Part shown: one piece after another, positions 29,754 through 38,750 of the stretch
How the letters are laid out: every line of letters begins with the position of its first letter
Numbering within the stretch: position 1 is the stretch's first letter
DNA from: a virus
Strand: one strand, 5' to 3'
Virus record (IMG/VR): IMGVR_UViG_3300048592_001399
Coordinates: 1-42,209 of that record
Length of the DNA stretch: 42,209 nucleotides
Program-made: the position numbers and the translations under genes
The notes under the pieces: model-generated
The model's database searches: none
What the model saw: only the letters and a program-made list of their open reading frames with translations
What the model was told of the DNA's origin: nothing

Positions 29754-29988
29754 CCTCGGCCTCCTTCAGATCGGCCGCCAGCCGCGCCTGCGCGATCGCC
29801 AGGTGCTTCGACTTGAAATACCACGTCGCCCACACCTGGAACAGCACCGAGAACAGCGCCAGCCCGAAGCCCGCGATCGCCAGCAGATCGTTCAGCGTCA
29901 CCCCTCCGATCAGCGCCATCACCCCCCCGATCTGCGTCCCCGTCAGGCCGCCTTTTTCCAGCGCGTGCGTCGCGATCTCGTGCTGCAT
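29743..29988 (-). CDS. Holin-like membrane protein
   Basis: An 81-aa protein with a hydrophobic centre (GVMALIGGVTLNDLLAIAGFGLALFSVLFQVWATWYF) and a charged C-terminus, similar to HP1-type phage holins. Start ATG 29988 overlaps the tail terminator stop. With the 61-aa protein it makes a two-component holin set. Confidence 0.75.
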   Translation of the reverse strand: MQHEIATHALEKGGLTGTQIGGVMALIGGVTLNDLLAIAGFGLALFSVLFQVWATWYFKSKHLAIAQARLAADLKEAEGDD

Positions 29989-30398
29989 CAGTCCTCCATC
30001 TCCAGGTCGATGCTCACCCACCCGTAGGGCGCCTCCGCCTGCCCGCTCTGCCGGAACCCCGTCATCGACAGGCTGCACAGCCCGGGCGGCAGCGCGCGGA
30101 CGAACGCCTTCACCTCCTCGACCAGCGCGAACTCCGCATCCTCCACGTCCGAGGGGTCGCTCACCTCCGACACCGCCACCTGCCCCACCAGCAGCATCCG
30201 GTGGCGCCCGTCCATCGCCTCGCGCCCGTTGTAATTGCGGTAGCCGCCCTCGCCCAGGCTCACCAGCGTCAGCACCCCCGCCGTCAGCTCGGAAGAAGAC
30301 CGGTCCGCGAAATCCTTCATGTCCCGCGTCACCGTCCGCGTCGGGCACGCCGTGCCAAGCGCCGCCACGATCGCCGCCATCTTCTCCGCCAGCGTCAT
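29988..30398 (-). CDS. Tail terminator-like protein
   Basis: A 136-aa protein (MTLAEKMAAIVAAL..., VEEVKAFVRALPPG, QSGQAEAPYGWVSIDLEME) with the size and position of tail terminators, which cap the tail tube before joining to the head. Confidence 0.65.
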   Translation of the reverse strand: MTLAEKMAAIVAALGTACPTRTVTRDMKDFADRSSSELTAGVLTLVSLGEGGYRNYNGREAMDGRHRMLLVGQVAVSEVSDPSDVEDAEFALVEEVKAFVRALPPGLCSLSMTGFRQSGQAEAPYGWVSIDLEMED

Positions 30399-30940
30399 GC
30401 CAGCGCCTCACGCGCCCCGCGCCGCGCGGCCAGTCGCACCAGCTCGCGCACGCGGGATTCCTTCTCGATCTTCGCCGGCCGCATGAACGGATAAGCCTGC
30501 GTGCCGTGATGCGAGATGTAGCGCGCCAGCGCGAACGCCCGGTTCTCGAACTCCCTCTCCTGGAAGAAGCGGGCCTTCGACCCTGCACGCTTCAGCTTCT
30601 CGCCGCCGCGCCGCTGCTTCGTGCGCACATACGGAATCAGCGCCGTCCAGTCCGGGAAATAGCGGTCCTTCCCGACCGCCGGGCCCGTACCCTCCTCCAC
30701 CGCGCGCGCGTAATTCGTGCCGGCCACCACCGCCTGATGCAGCTCGCCCACCCGCTCCGTGCGGATCGAATTCCGCAGCGTGCCGAACGCATCGTGCCCG
30801 GCCGCCTTGTTCCGCGCCGCCCGCGCCACCTCCTCGGCCCCGCGCGCCAGTGCCTGCTCCAGATGACGCGCCACCACATCCGGCGCGCGGCGCAGCGCCT
30901 CGCGCGCCCGCGCATCCCGGATCTCGATATGGAGCTTCAC
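30395..30940 (-). CDS. Tail completion protein (HK97 gp10-like)
   Basis: A 181-aa protein with EIRDARAREALRRAPDVVARHLEQAL at the N-terminus, TNYARAVEEGTGPAVGKDRYFPDW in the middle and HHGTQAYPFMRPA near the end, the usual shape of gp10-like neck proteins. GTG 30940 overlaps the previous stop. Confidence 0.78.
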   Translation of the reverse strand: MKLHIEIRDARAREALRRAPDVVARHLEQALARGAEEVARAARNKAAGHDAFGTLRNSIRTERVGELHQAVVAGTNYARAVEEGTGPAVGKDRYFPDWTALIPYVRTKQRRGGEKLKRAGSKARFFQEREFENRAFALARYISHHGTQAYPFMRPAKIEKESRVRELVRLAARRGAREALA

Positions 30941-31557
30941 GCCGCCTGCCTCTCGAACTCGTCCAGCAGCGCCTGAAACAGCGCCGCCGGCGTGCCGTTC
31001 CTCGGCGCGCTGGCCAGCCCGTCGCGCAGCTGCACCGGCTTCTTGATGTTGCGCAGCGCCATTTCCTTCATCGCCTCCGCCTGCGCCCGCAGCAGCAGCA
31101 GCCCGCGATCGCCCGGGCGAATCGTCGTCGAAGCCGCCGTCGTGCTGATCGAGTGCCTGGCGTAGTAGTAGAACTTGTAGGCCGAACCCAGCAGCGCGAT
31201 CTGCGCCGCCGTCGGCGCCGGGTCCAGGTGGATCTCCATCGCCCCCGCCGCTTCCACCGCGCGCGCGGCGGGAATCCGCCCCGGCCAGTTCTTGTCCCAC
31301 GGCCGCGCCGTCGTGCTGCCCCACAGCCCCAGCTTGAAAGCATGGAAATCCGCCGGCGCCGCATAGCCCGCCTGGTCAGCCACCAGCGTCAGTTCCCCCA
31401 GCAGCGTGCGCGGGCGGAACCGCGCCAAAGCCAGCGCCGCCGCCCCCAGATGGCGAATGAAATCGGCATCGGCCGCAGCCGTGAACACATCCGCCGAATC
31501 CAGCAGCCCCGCCTTCAGGTCCGCCACCAGATCGGCTTGAGACATCGTCCCGCTCAC
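30937..31557 (-). CDS. Head-tail connector-type protein
   Basis: A protein of about 206 aa (LLDSADVFTAAADADFIRHLGAAALALARFRPRTLLGELTLVADQAGY). Resembles phage adaptor proteins between capsid and tail completion genes. The start may be GTG 31557 or ATG 31545. Confidence 0.65.
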   Translation of the reverse strand: MSGTMSQADLVADLKAGLLDSADVFTAAADADFIRHLGAAALALARFRPRTLLGELTLVADQAGYAAPADFHAFKLGLWGSTTARPWDKNWPGRIPAARAVEAAGAMEIHLDPAPTAAQIALLGSAYKFYYYARHSISTTAASTTIRPGDRGLLLLRAQAEAMKEMALRNIKKPVQLRDGLASAPRNGTPAALFQALLDEFERQAA

Positions 31558-31590
31558 GCCAGCGCCCTCGGTTTGTGTGTCATCGCCATC

Positions 31591-31827
31591 TCAATAAACC
31601 ACCATCTCTCGATCGACCGTCACCGCGTACCCCTCGCCCACCAGCCGCTGCGCCAGCAGGCCAAGCTCCAGCGCCAGGCGCTTGCCCACCTCCATCGCAG
31701 CATCCGTACAGCCCGCCTCGATGCGCGGATCGCGCGGCGTGGCCACAAGGTCGAGCTTGAGGTGAAGCGTGCGTCCATCAAGGCTGGGTGAAACCGGCAC
31801 GCCTGGTCCTTTCAATCGGCAACCCAT
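31591..31827 (-). CDS. Small hypothetical protein
   Basis: A 78-aa protein (MGCRLKGPGVPVSPSLDGRTLHLKLDLVATPRDPRIEAG..., TVDREMVVY). It is the first gene after late repeat B; its ATG lies 31 bases from the repeat and has no clear ribosome site. Confidence 0.6.
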   Translation of the reverse strand: MGCRLKGPGVPVSPSLDGRTLHLKLDLVATPRDPRIEAGCTDAAMEVGKRLALELGLLAQRLVGEGYAVTVDREMVVY

Positions 31828-31857
31828 GTTCGGATGTGCTGCAGTTTCCGCGTGCAG

Positions 31858-31878
31858 GCAAGCGGTTTCACGGGGGGC
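31858..31878 (-). promoter_or_regulatory. 21-bp late-region repeat, copy B
   Basis: GCCCCCCGTGAAAC plus CGCTTGC on the minus strand, upstream of the 78-aa gene and the connector block. Copies B and C also share GAAACTNCAGCACANCCG further downstream. Confidence 0.6.
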
Positions 31879-31921
31879 TTTTGTTCAACGCAGCCATGGC
31901 GCGTGGCCCGGCCGCGTGCCG

Positions 31922-32755
31922 TTAACGCACCTCCAACTGCACAAAAGAGGATGCAAAATCCGCACCGGCCAATTGCGCAGCACCGGACGTTTGAGCGGGC
32001 CAAAACGAAAGATAGTCACCGTTCGCAATCCGGTTTGGCGCATTGCCCGGACTGTCAGTGTCGACAATGGCGATCCACGGTGACGTGTAGTTGTTGTTCG
32101 TGGTCGTGTTTGCTGCCGCGATAGAAGGGATGCGAACATTGCCGTAGTTCTTGGCGCTGCCGTTCTTAACGCGCATCCCGCGAAAACCGACAGCAGCATT
32201 CGTCACCGTGACCGTGATTCCTGACCCGTTTGCCGTGGCAGGCATGTTGATCCATACATCGGTCCCGGAAATCCCCATGATCACCGCACCTGCAGGTACC
32301 CCAGTGCCGGAAACCGGAGCGCCAATGGCGAGCACGGCAGTCGAGCTGACGCTGGTCAGTTTTGCGCTGCCCGATGTCGTGGTACAGGTAAACGTGCTCG
32401 TTCCGGCCACGCCCCACGCGAGGTTGTAGGTGATCCTGCATTCTCTGTAGGCGTCCGGGATGTAGATGCGGTGGTTTACCGAATCGACCAACCCGAGGTC
32501 GTCGCGCAGCGTGCCGCCGAACTGGAGGATCGTGGTGTAGTCGCCCACCGGGTTGGCGGATGTCGGGATTGATGTTCCAGTAAACGCGGCAAGCTCATTG
32601 CCCGTGTCGTCGAACGGCGTCCCTGTTCCGACGAACACCTTCGCGATGGCGAACGCCGGCTTTCCATCAGGCCTTCGTAGCGATCCGTTTGCGAGCCGCA
32701 CAAACCCATCCGGCTCCCGCGCCGCCGCCTCCAGCTCGTCCCGTCTGCTGGTCAT
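31922..32755 (-). CDS. Head-associated structural protein
   Basis: A 277-aa beta-rich, threonine-rich protein (STFTCTTTSGSAKLTSVSSTAVLAIGAPVSGTGVPAGAVIMG). The N-terminus (RRDELEAAAREPDGFVRLANGSLRRPDG) is helical. Its position just after the capsid genes suggests a decoration or head protein. The composition is less GC-biased than its neighbours. Confidence 0.6.
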   Translation of the reverse strand: MTSRRDELEAAAREPDGFVRLANGSLRRPDGKPAFAIAKVFVGTGTPFDDTGNELAAFTGTSIPTSANPVGDYTTILQFGGTLRDDLGLVDSVNHRIYIPDAYRECRITYNLAWGVAGTSTFTCTTTSGSAKLTSVSSTAVLAIGAPVSGTGVPAGAVIMGISGTDVWINMPATANGSGITVTVTNAAVGFRGMRVKNGSAKNYGNVRIPSIAAANTTTNNNYTSPWIAIVDTDSPGNAPNRIANGDYLSFWPAQTSGAAQLAGADFASSFVQLEVR

Positions 32756-32757
32756 GA

Positions 32758-33156
32758 TCAGGATTCCTCGTTGCCCTTCCCGCCTTCGTTGCCGGTGCCG
32801 TCACCGCCGGCAGCCGGATCCGCATTGACCGCGGCAGCGCGGCGCAGCTTCTCTTCGGCAATGGCCGCGACCAGGCCTTTGCGCGGGGTGTCGGCGTTCT
32901 CCAGCTCGTCGAGGCGGGCCAGGTCTTCGTCCGACAGCACGTCGAACGATTCGGTGATGTCCTTGATGCTGAGCTTGATCAGCTGGGCGATGAGGTCGGG
33001 CGGCGGTTCGATCACGGCGGCGGCGGCGTCCTCGACCTTCGGCCGCAGGTGCGACGGCACATCCTGTTCGTCAAAATGCCGGGTCTCGCCCGGCAGGATC
33101 ATGGCGCCGTGCACGTAGATCGGCATGGCGCTGGGGTTGTGTACGGGGATTTTCAT
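32758..33156 (-). CDS. Hypothetical protein between capsid and decoration genes
   Basis: A 132-aa protein (MKIPVHNPSAMPIYVHGAMILPGETRHFDEQDVPSHLRP) with an acidic, Gly-rich C-terminus. Resembles small phage head-region proteins that may act as completion factors; no firm assignment. Confidence 0.65.
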   Translation of the reverse strand: MKIPVHNPSAMPIYVHGAMILPGETRHFDEQDVPSHLRPKVEDAAAAVIEPPPDLIAQLIKLSIKDITESFDVLSDEDLARLDELENADTPRKGLVAAIAEEKLRRAAAVNADPAAGGDGTGNEGGKGNEES

Positions 33157-33174
33157 CGGTTCTCCTTGGCCGTG

Positions 33175-33202
33175 TCCCCGCCCCCTTGCGGGAGCGGGTC
33201 AG
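33175..33202. repeat. REP-like palindrome, divergent copy
   Basis: CCCCGCCCCCTTGCGGGAGCGGG then TCAGG, between the capsid gene and the 132-aa gene. Weak member of the family. Confidence 0.45.
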
Positions 33203-33213
33203 GCGTGGCTGGA

Positions 33214-35772
33214 TCAGCGGTCGACGCGTGCCGCGCCGGAATACAGCACGATGCCGGTGTAGGCCGCCTTCAGCTGCGTGGGGGTGTGCAGCAGCACGAA
33301 CTGGTCGCCGTAGGCTTCCTTTTTGCCGGTGAACCGGCCGTTGGCATCCTTCTGGTTCTCCAGCTGGCCCATCGCCCACGGCTTCATCATGCGGTAGCGC
33401 GTCACGCCGCGCTCGCCGATGATGATGCGCTGGTCGCCCATGTGCAGGCCGGGCGCCGTGGTGCGGAAGTTCGGCACGTCCTTCACGCGGCCGAGGTTGC
33501 CGGTCGCGGTGAGGTCGGTGCCGGCGCGCGCCAGGCTCTCGACGAAGCTGCCCGCCTGCTCGATCTGCGTGCGCACCGTGCCGCTCATCAGGCCGAAGTT
33601 GGCCATGTGGTAGCGGTCGGACTCGAGCAGGTTCTTCCGCAGGCCGTAGCGGTAGAGGAAGTCGTCCCACTTCTCCTTCACCGTGAGGCTGCCCAGGTCG
33701 GTGTCGAACTTGTACACGTTGGTGGTGTAGGTGTAGCTCGCCACGATGGCGTGGGTGTTGGTGGGGGCCAATGCCACGCCAGCCTCGTCGACAAAGCTGA
33801 TCTCGCCCAGGTTGTAGTCGATGGAGTAGTACATCCCGTCGGCCTGGGTGCCGGTGCCGTCGTACTCGGTGATGTCAACGGCATTGCTCTTCACCGTCAC
33901 CCCATACAGCGTGCTGCCCACCTGGTTGCCCTGCAGGTCGTAGACCTTCTTCGGCCGCACAACAGGGAAGTTGTCCAGGCAGAAGATCGTCTTGGTGCCG
34001 TTGGCGGTGGCCACAGCCTCGTTCACCACGGCCGTGGTGGCGTACTGATCCGCGTCGGCAAGGATGCCGTTGAAGATCAGGTTCTCGGTGTCCTCGCCGA
34101 TGATGCGCGAGGCGTTGCGCACGTTCTCCGACACCGCATCCCAATTCAACTGGCCGTTGCTGGTCAGGTAACGCAGCTCGTCCGACACCTCGAACGCGAT
34201 CTTCTGCGGCACCGGGTAGGCGGTTTCGCTGGTCTGCTTCACGCCCGCGCGCGGGATCGCGCCGCCCTCGTACACGCGGGTGCTGGACTTGCCGGCGGCC
34301 GTGCCGTCGCGGTAGCTGTAGGGGATCAGTGCCGACGCCGAGAACGGCAGCGTGCCGACATCGACGAACTGCAGGCCGATCAGACCGTACAGCGCCTCGC
34401 GGATCACCGTGCGCTCGAAGATCGCCGGCACAGCCACGTCGGACACCAGGCCGTCGCCGGCCGCCAGCAGCTTGTGCTCGGCGTGCAGCTGCGCGCCGTT
34501 GGCGGCGTCGAACGCGGCCAGCACCTTGGCGGCGAACTGCTTGTTCTTCTCCGGCAGCGCGCCGCCGGTGCGCTCATAGCGCTGGGCGTCGGAAAGCTCC
34601 AGCAGGCCCACGCGGCGGTCGATGGTCTCCTGCAGCGCCTTCACGTTGTTCGAGCTGTCCACGCTGATGTGCACGTTGCCGGCCGGGAACTGGTAGCCCA
34701 TGCCGGCCAGCTTGCGCGCGGCGGCGACCTCGTTGCCCTTCGAAATCTGCAGCTCGGCCAGCTTCTTCACCTGGGCCGCACTCATCTCGGCGGTGATCAG
34801 GTCGCCCACCTCGGCGGCGAGCTGCTTCTTCGCCTCGTCGTCCAGGCCCTGCGCGGCGTTGATCGTGTCGGACAGCAGCTTGAGATTGCCGTCGCGCGCC
34901 TCGGCCAACTTCTTCGCCTCGTCGGCTTCCTGGGCGCGGGCTTCGGCCAGGATGCGGGTGACGTCGGCTGCGGTCAGTCCGGCGCTCGGCATCGACAGGG
35001 TGATGGAGGCGGGCTTGTCGCCGATCTGCGCGGCCAGCTGCTTGCCGGACTCGGCGAAGGCCTCCATCAGCGCCTTGGCCGCGGCCTCTTCGGTCAGCGG
35101 TTTGACGGCGTTCTCGAAGGCGTCGGTCAGCGATTTGACGACGGCCTCGGCCAGTTTCATGGCGCCGAGCTTCTCGGCGAGCTGCTTGATGAGTTCTTTC
35201 CACATGGTTTCGATCTCCTGGAGTAGGGTGGATTTCAGTTCGGGGTGAAGGTAGGTCGGCGTGTCGCCGCTGGACTCCGAGAGCATCACGGGATCGAGCC
35301 GCTTGATGACCGGACGCACGGTCAGGCCCGCACCGAGCAGGACGCAGCCGTGCTTGACGCCGGCCTCGTTGTCCTGCCAGTCCTCGTGGAACTCGGCGGA
35401 GAGGTATTGGTAGCCCTTGGATTTGATGGCATCGACGCCGTATGGCGTCCACTCCACCAGGGCGCGCAGGCGGTCGCCCTCGACCGCCAGCTTGACGACC
35501 TTGCCGGCCGCGCCGTTGTCCGGGCGGTGCGAAACGTCGATGAAGATGTCCTGCCCGTAGGTGCGCGCCTCGAAATTGCGCACCATTGACAGCAGCATCT
35601 CCCGCGAGATCTCGAACTTCCCGTAGCGCGGGTCGGAAAACGTGCCGGTGCGCGTCACCGTCACCCAGCTGGTGGTCTTGCCGTCCTCCAGATGCACATG
35701 GAGCCCGGACAGGAATCGCACTGCCCCGGGATGGTCTGCCGCTTCCAGCTTGAAGTGTCGTGCGCTCCGCAT
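33214..35772 (-). CDS. Fused prohead protease, scaffold and major capsid protein
   Basis: An 852-aa protein joining three functions. Residues 1-170 resemble Mu gpI-type proteases (DIFIDVSHRPDNGAAGKVVKLAV, YGVDAIKSKGYQYLSAEFHEDW). Residues about 190-370 are helical and scaffold-like (AAQVKKLAELQISKG). The remainder is a major capsid protein (YPVPQKIAFEVSDELRYL, NGILADADQY, PNFRTTAPGLHMGDQRIII). No stop or shift separates them, so self-cleavage during prohead maturation is likely. In most phages these are two or three genes. Confidence 0.88.
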   Translation of the reverse strand: MRSARHFKLEAADHPGAVRFLSGLHVHLEDGKTTSWVTVTRTGTFSDPRYGKFEISREMLLSMVRNFEARTYGQDIFIDVSHRPDNGAAGKVVKLAVEGDRLRALVEWTPYGVDAIKSKGYQYLSAEFHEDWQDNEAGVKHGCVLLGAGLTVRPVIKRLDPVMLSESSGDTPTYLHPELKSTLLQEIETMWKELIKQLAEKLGAMKLAEAVVKSLTDAFENAVKPLTEEAAAKALMEAFAESGKQLAAQIGDKPASITLSMPSAGLTAADVTRILAEARAQEADEAKKLAEARDGNLKLLSDTINAAQGLDDEAKKQLAAEVGDLITAEMSAAQVKKLAELQISKGNEVAAARKLAGMGYQFPAGNVHISVDSSNNVKALQETIDRRVGLLELSDAQRYERTGGALPEKNKQFAAKVLAAFDAANGAQLHAEHKLLAAGDGLVSDVAVPAIFERTVIREALYGLIGLQFVDVGTLPFSASALIPYSYRDGTAAGKSSTRVYEGGAIPRAGVKQTSETAYPVPQKIAFEVSDELRYLTSNGQLNWDAVSENVRNASRIIGEDTENLIFNGILADADQYATTAVVNEAVATANGTKTIFCLDNFPVVRPKKVYDLQGNQVGSTLYGVTVKSNAVDITEYDGTGTQADGMYYSIDYNLGEISFVDEAGVALAPTNTHAIVASYTYTTNVYKFDTDLGSLTVKEKWDDFLYRYGLRKNLLESDRYHMANFGLMSGTVRTQIEQAGSFVESLARAGTDLTATGNLGRVKDVPNFRTTAPGLHMGDQRIIIGERGVTRYRMMKPWAMGQLENQKDANGRFTGKKEAYGDQFVLLHTPTQLKAAYTGIVLYSGAARVDR

Positions 35773-35878
35773 GGCCGCCTCTCGAATAAGGGCCGCACGC
35801 CGGGCGCGTCAGGGAGGAGACCCGGCCGAGGAGCGACCGGATACCCGAGTGCGGTTGTGCTGGAGTTTCGGCAACACC

Positions 35879-35899
35879 GCAAGCGGTTTCACGGGGGGC
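35879..35899 (-). promoter_or_regulatory. 21-bp late-region repeat, copy C
   Basis: Same element upstream of the protease-capsid gene, about 107 bases from its ATG, preceded by a REP-like palindrome. Confidence 0.6.
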
Positions 35900-35920
35900 G
35901 TTTGTTCAGGCGCCGGTTTG

Positions 35921-35961
35921 CCCCCCTCTCCCACTCGTGGGAGAGGGGCCGGGGGAGAGGG
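35921..35961. repeat. REP-like palindrome, copy 4
   Basis: CCCCTCTCCC-ACTCGT-GGGAGAGGGG followed by CCGGGGGAGAGGG, just before the end of the MuF-like gene. Confidence 0.8.
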
Positions 35962-35966
35962 AAGGT

Positions 35967-37028
35967 TTACGCCTTCCGCTCGATCCGCGCCCGCACCTTC
36001 GACCACGGCGCGCGGATCATCCCATGCGTCAGCTTTCCTTCCTTGAACGCCTCGTGCTTGTGCGCCCCCAGCACCCCGCGCTGCTGCGCCGGGGTCAGCC
36101 GCTCCAGCGCCTGCATTGGGCTTTCCTTGCCCGTCCGGTCGGCTTCGCTCACCTCGTCCCGGAACACCACCTCCACATAGCTCAATGTGTTCGGGTGGGC
36201 CGGCCACGGGCAGGCCTCGCGCGATGGATACACGCCGGGGCCCAGGCCGTGCAGGTTGGCCGTGGCGTGCAGGTCGCAGATATCGTGCTCCGGGTGGGCG
36301 GGAGACAGCAGAAAGCGCACGCCCGCCGCTTCCGGATGGGACAGCGCGCCCTCGATGTAAGCCTCGCCGTGCGCCCGGTTCAGCTCCGTGCGGAACAGGC
36401 GCATCGCGTTGTCCATCGGCGAGCCGGCCCCGGTCAGCGCCTCGCCCGCGGCCTTGCCGATCCTGCCGGCATTGGCGGCGTTCATCTTCGCCGCCACGTC
36501 GCCCGGCACCGCCTCGCCGCGCGCCAGGAATTCGCGCGCGGCCTGCACCGCACCATGCCCCTGGATCACCGCGCGCTCGATCGCGCCGGTCACCGCCTCG
36601 CGCGCGTGGCGGTCCAGCCGCCAGATGCGGTCGGAGAGCTGCAGGCCGTCCTCGGCAATGAACGACTGCACGAACCGCACCGCCTGCTCGTTGATCCGCA
36701 TCGACGCCGCCGCGCCGAGCGCCGCCTGCACCGGCCGCGTGCCCAGCCGCGCCGCCTCGGCCATCCCCGCGTCGAGCGCCGCGTCGCGCGCCTGCGCCAG
36801 CGCGCCCAGCCTGGCATTCACCTGCGCCAGCAGGCTCTGCAGCTCCTGCAGCGCGATGTTGTCGTCGTTCCCGGCCTGCGCCCGGATGCGCGCGGCAACG
36901 TCCGCCGCGGCCTCGCGGTAGAGCCGCTGCAGCGCCTTCAGCGAACGGGCGTCCAGCGCGTCCATGTCGCGCTGCGCCGCCAGCGTGGCGCGCCGGATCG
37001 CCGCGCGCTCGGCCGCGCTCATCGCCAC
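35967..37028 (-). CDS. MuF-like head morphogenesis protein
   Basis: A 353-aa minor head protein of the SPP1 gp7/Mu gpF type. The N-terminal 220 residues are helical. The C-terminal metal-binding region is clear: FRTELNRAHGEAYIEGAL, HPEHDICDLHATANLHGLGP and ACPWPAHPNTLSYVEVV. It probably enters the prohead with the portal and may be injected with the DNA. ATG 37028 or 37022 can serve as start. Confidence 0.87.
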   Translation of the reverse strand: MAMSAAERAAIRRATLAAQRDMDALDARSLKALQRLYREAAADVAARIRAQAGNDDNIALQELQSLLAQVNARLGALAQARDAALDAGMAEAARLGTRPVQAALGAAASMRINEQAVRFVQSFIAEDGLQLSDRIWRLDRHAREAVTGAIERAVIQGHGAVQAAREFLARGEAVPGDVAAKMNAANAGRIGKAAGEALTGAGSPMDNAMRLFRTELNRAHGEAYIEGALSHPEAAGVRFLLSPAHPEHDICDLHATANLHGLGPGVYPSREACPWPAHPNTLSYVEVVFRDEVSEADRTGKESPMQALERLTPAQQRGVLGAHKHEAFKEGKLTHGMIRAPWSKVRARIERKA

Positions 37029-37037
37029 GGCCAGTTA

Positions 37038-37078
37038 CTCCCCTCCCCTGCGTGCGGGGGAGGGGCCGGGGGAGAGGG
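37038..37078. repeat. REP-like palindrome, copy 5
   Basis: CCCCTCCCC-TGCGTGC-GGGGGAGGGG then CCGGGGGAGAGGG, between portal and MuF-like genes. Confidence 0.8.
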
Positions 37079-37095
37079 CCAGCGTGCCCACGCCA

Positions 37096-38481
37096 TTACC
37101 CAGCATTCCCGATGCTCGTCCCGCTCTCGCCCTTGCGCCCATTCCCCGGCGTGATCTTGACCGACGGCGCGCCCGGCTGGCGGATGGCGTCCGGCTTCGG
37201 ATAGGGGTCGTAATTCTTCGCCTCCCACTCGCGGCGCTTCCGGACGTAGCTCGGGTCATAGCCCAGCTCCTCCCACACCATGCCCTGCGGCAGTCCAAGC
37301 GCCTGCAGCTTGAGCCCGCGGTCGGCGGTCTGGTTCGGCGTCTCGGTGCGGCGCTCGGCGAAGGTGATGGTGAAGTCGTGTTCGTCCGGGTTGACGCCCT
37401 TCAAGAGCAGATGCAGGCGGAAGCCCTGCTCGTAGGCGAAGCTCAGCGTGTCCTGGATGACGTCGATCTCGTCGTAGTAGTCGCGCTTCAGGTCTTCCAG
37501 GATGTCGCGCGCCATGCCGTCGGTGTAGCCCATCATCCCCTTGGGCAGCGGCGAGCCGGCGAAGAAGGTGTCGAGCAGGTGGACGATGTCGCTCACCTGG
37601 TCGAGATTGCTGTCGCCCTGGATCGCGCTGATCGCGCCGTCGCGGTTCATGTAGTAGTCGGTCGTCGCGCCCTCGAACTGGTCCTTCTCCACCTGCGCGC
37701 GGTATTTGTCGACGTCTTCCGGCGTTGCCCCCTTGAGCACGTGCGCCAGGCGCAGCGGCGCCCGGGTGCGCCGGCGGATCACCAGGTCTTCCTCGGTCAT
37801 GGCCAGCTTCTTCCACGGCGTGCGGCAGGCGTCGAGAAAGGGCCGGCCCAGGCTGCCCATGTCGTCGAAGTTGTCTGGGTCGAAGCGCGCCATGAACAGC
37901 TGCCACAGCGGAAAGCTCGCCAGCTCGGTGCCGGTGAGCACGTCGTACTGGACGTAGGCGCGGCGCACGTCCTTGAACAGGCCGCTCTGGTCGACGTTGG
38001 GCAGGATCGTCTCGGACGGCATCCGCACGCAGCTGACGACGTTGCTCTCCTTGTCGAGCACCCACTGCATCGGCAGGTTGCCCTCCATCACCAGGCCGCG
38101 CGCGTCGGATTTGAGCTTTTCCACGCGGTTGAGCTGCAGCCGGCGCTGGAATTCGTCCCACATGCGCCCGAGCTGCTCCTTCCCCTCGGCGATCTGCATC
38201 ACCAGCCCGCCCTTGATCGTGTCGCGCGCCACCCGGTTGTGGATGCGCTTCACCCGGCCGTCGAGACGGTCCATCTCGCGCATGTCGAGCACCGCCTGCC
38301 GCAGGTCCGGGTCCACCCACATCAGCCGGTACAGGTATTTGATCTGATCCTCCGGCGTCGGCCGGCGGCCAACCTCGGAATACCCCGCCCGGGTCGCCGT
38401 CTCGTTCGGCAGCATCGCCGCCCGCAGCAGCGCGGTGTCGCGCCGTCCGGTCGCGTTGAACGTCTTTTCCAGCAGGCTCAT
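37096..38481 (-). CDS. Portal protein
   Basis: A 461-aa portal protein through which DNA enters the head. Conserved-looking parts are YLYRLMWVDPDLRQAVLDMR, NLPMQWVLDKESNVVSCVRMPS, FDDMGSLGRPFLDACRTPWKKL and a C-terminal PKGMMGYTDGMARDILEDL. Length and position after the large terminase agree. Confidence 0.9.
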   Translation of the reverse strand: MSLLEKTFNATGRRDTALLRAAMLPNETATRAGYSEVGRRPTPEDQIKYLYRLMWVDPDLRQAVLDMREMDRLDGRVKRIHNRVARDTIKGGLVMQIAEGKEQLGRMWDEFQRRLQLNRVEKLKSDARGLVMEGNLPMQWVLDKESNVVSCVRMPSETILPNVDQSGLFKDVRRAYVQYDVLTGTELASFPLWQLFMARFDPDNFDDMGSLGRPFLDACRTPWKKLAMTEEDLVIRRRTRAPLRLAHVLKGATPEDVDKYRAQVEKDQFEGATTDYYMNRDGAISAIQGDSNLDQVSDIVHLLDTFFAGSPLPKGMMGYTDGMARDILEDLKRDYYDEIDVIQDTLSFAYEQGFRLHLLLKGVNPDEHDFTITFAERRTETPNQTADRGLKLQALGLPQGMVWEELGYDPSYVRKRREWEAKNYDPYPKPDAIRQPGAPSVKITPGNGRKGESGTSIGNAG

Positions 38482-38750
38482 CGCCGCCCTCCTTGATTCC
38501 GGTCGTCGAACACCTCGACCACCTCCACATTCCGCCAGCCGTCGATCAGCCCGGCCTCGTGCAGATCCTTGATGAACGGCACCACCTCGGGCATGTGCTC
38601 GTGCACCCGCGCTCGGTTCTCCGCCGCGCGCGCCTGCGCCCGCTCCCCCAGCGCCCGCGCCTTGACTCCCTCCCCCCTGGCGGGGGAGGGCTGGGGAGAG
38701 GGGGAAGCATCGCCACGCCCGGTTGCCTTTGCATACTCGTTCGCACTCAC
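38478..38750 (-). CDS. Small packaging-region protein with REP insertion
   Basis: A 90-aa protein. Residues about 14-30 (ASPSPQPSPARGEG) come from a REP-like palindrome; the rest (ARVHEHMPEVVPFIKDLHEAGLIDGWRNVEVVEVFD) looks like the ancestral gene. Overlaps terL and portal genes by four bases each. Confidence 0.65.
   Translation of the reverse strand: MSANEYAKATGRGDASPSPQPSPARGEGVKARALGERAQARAAENRARVHEHMPEVVPFIKDLHEAGLIDGWRNVEVVEVFDDRNQGGRR
38667..38704. repeat. REP-like palindrome, copy 6
   Basis: TCCCTCCCCCC-TGG-CGGGGGAGGG then CTGGGGAGAGGG, in frame in the 90-aa gene. Confidence 0.75.

Noticed and set aside
33049-35226. 725-aa plus-strand reading frame opposite the capsid gene
   Set aside because: It is antisense to a clear protease-capsid gene, has shadow composition (Val/His/Leu/Ala/Arg-rich) and no domain. 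GC-rich DNA gives long stop-free antisense frames.
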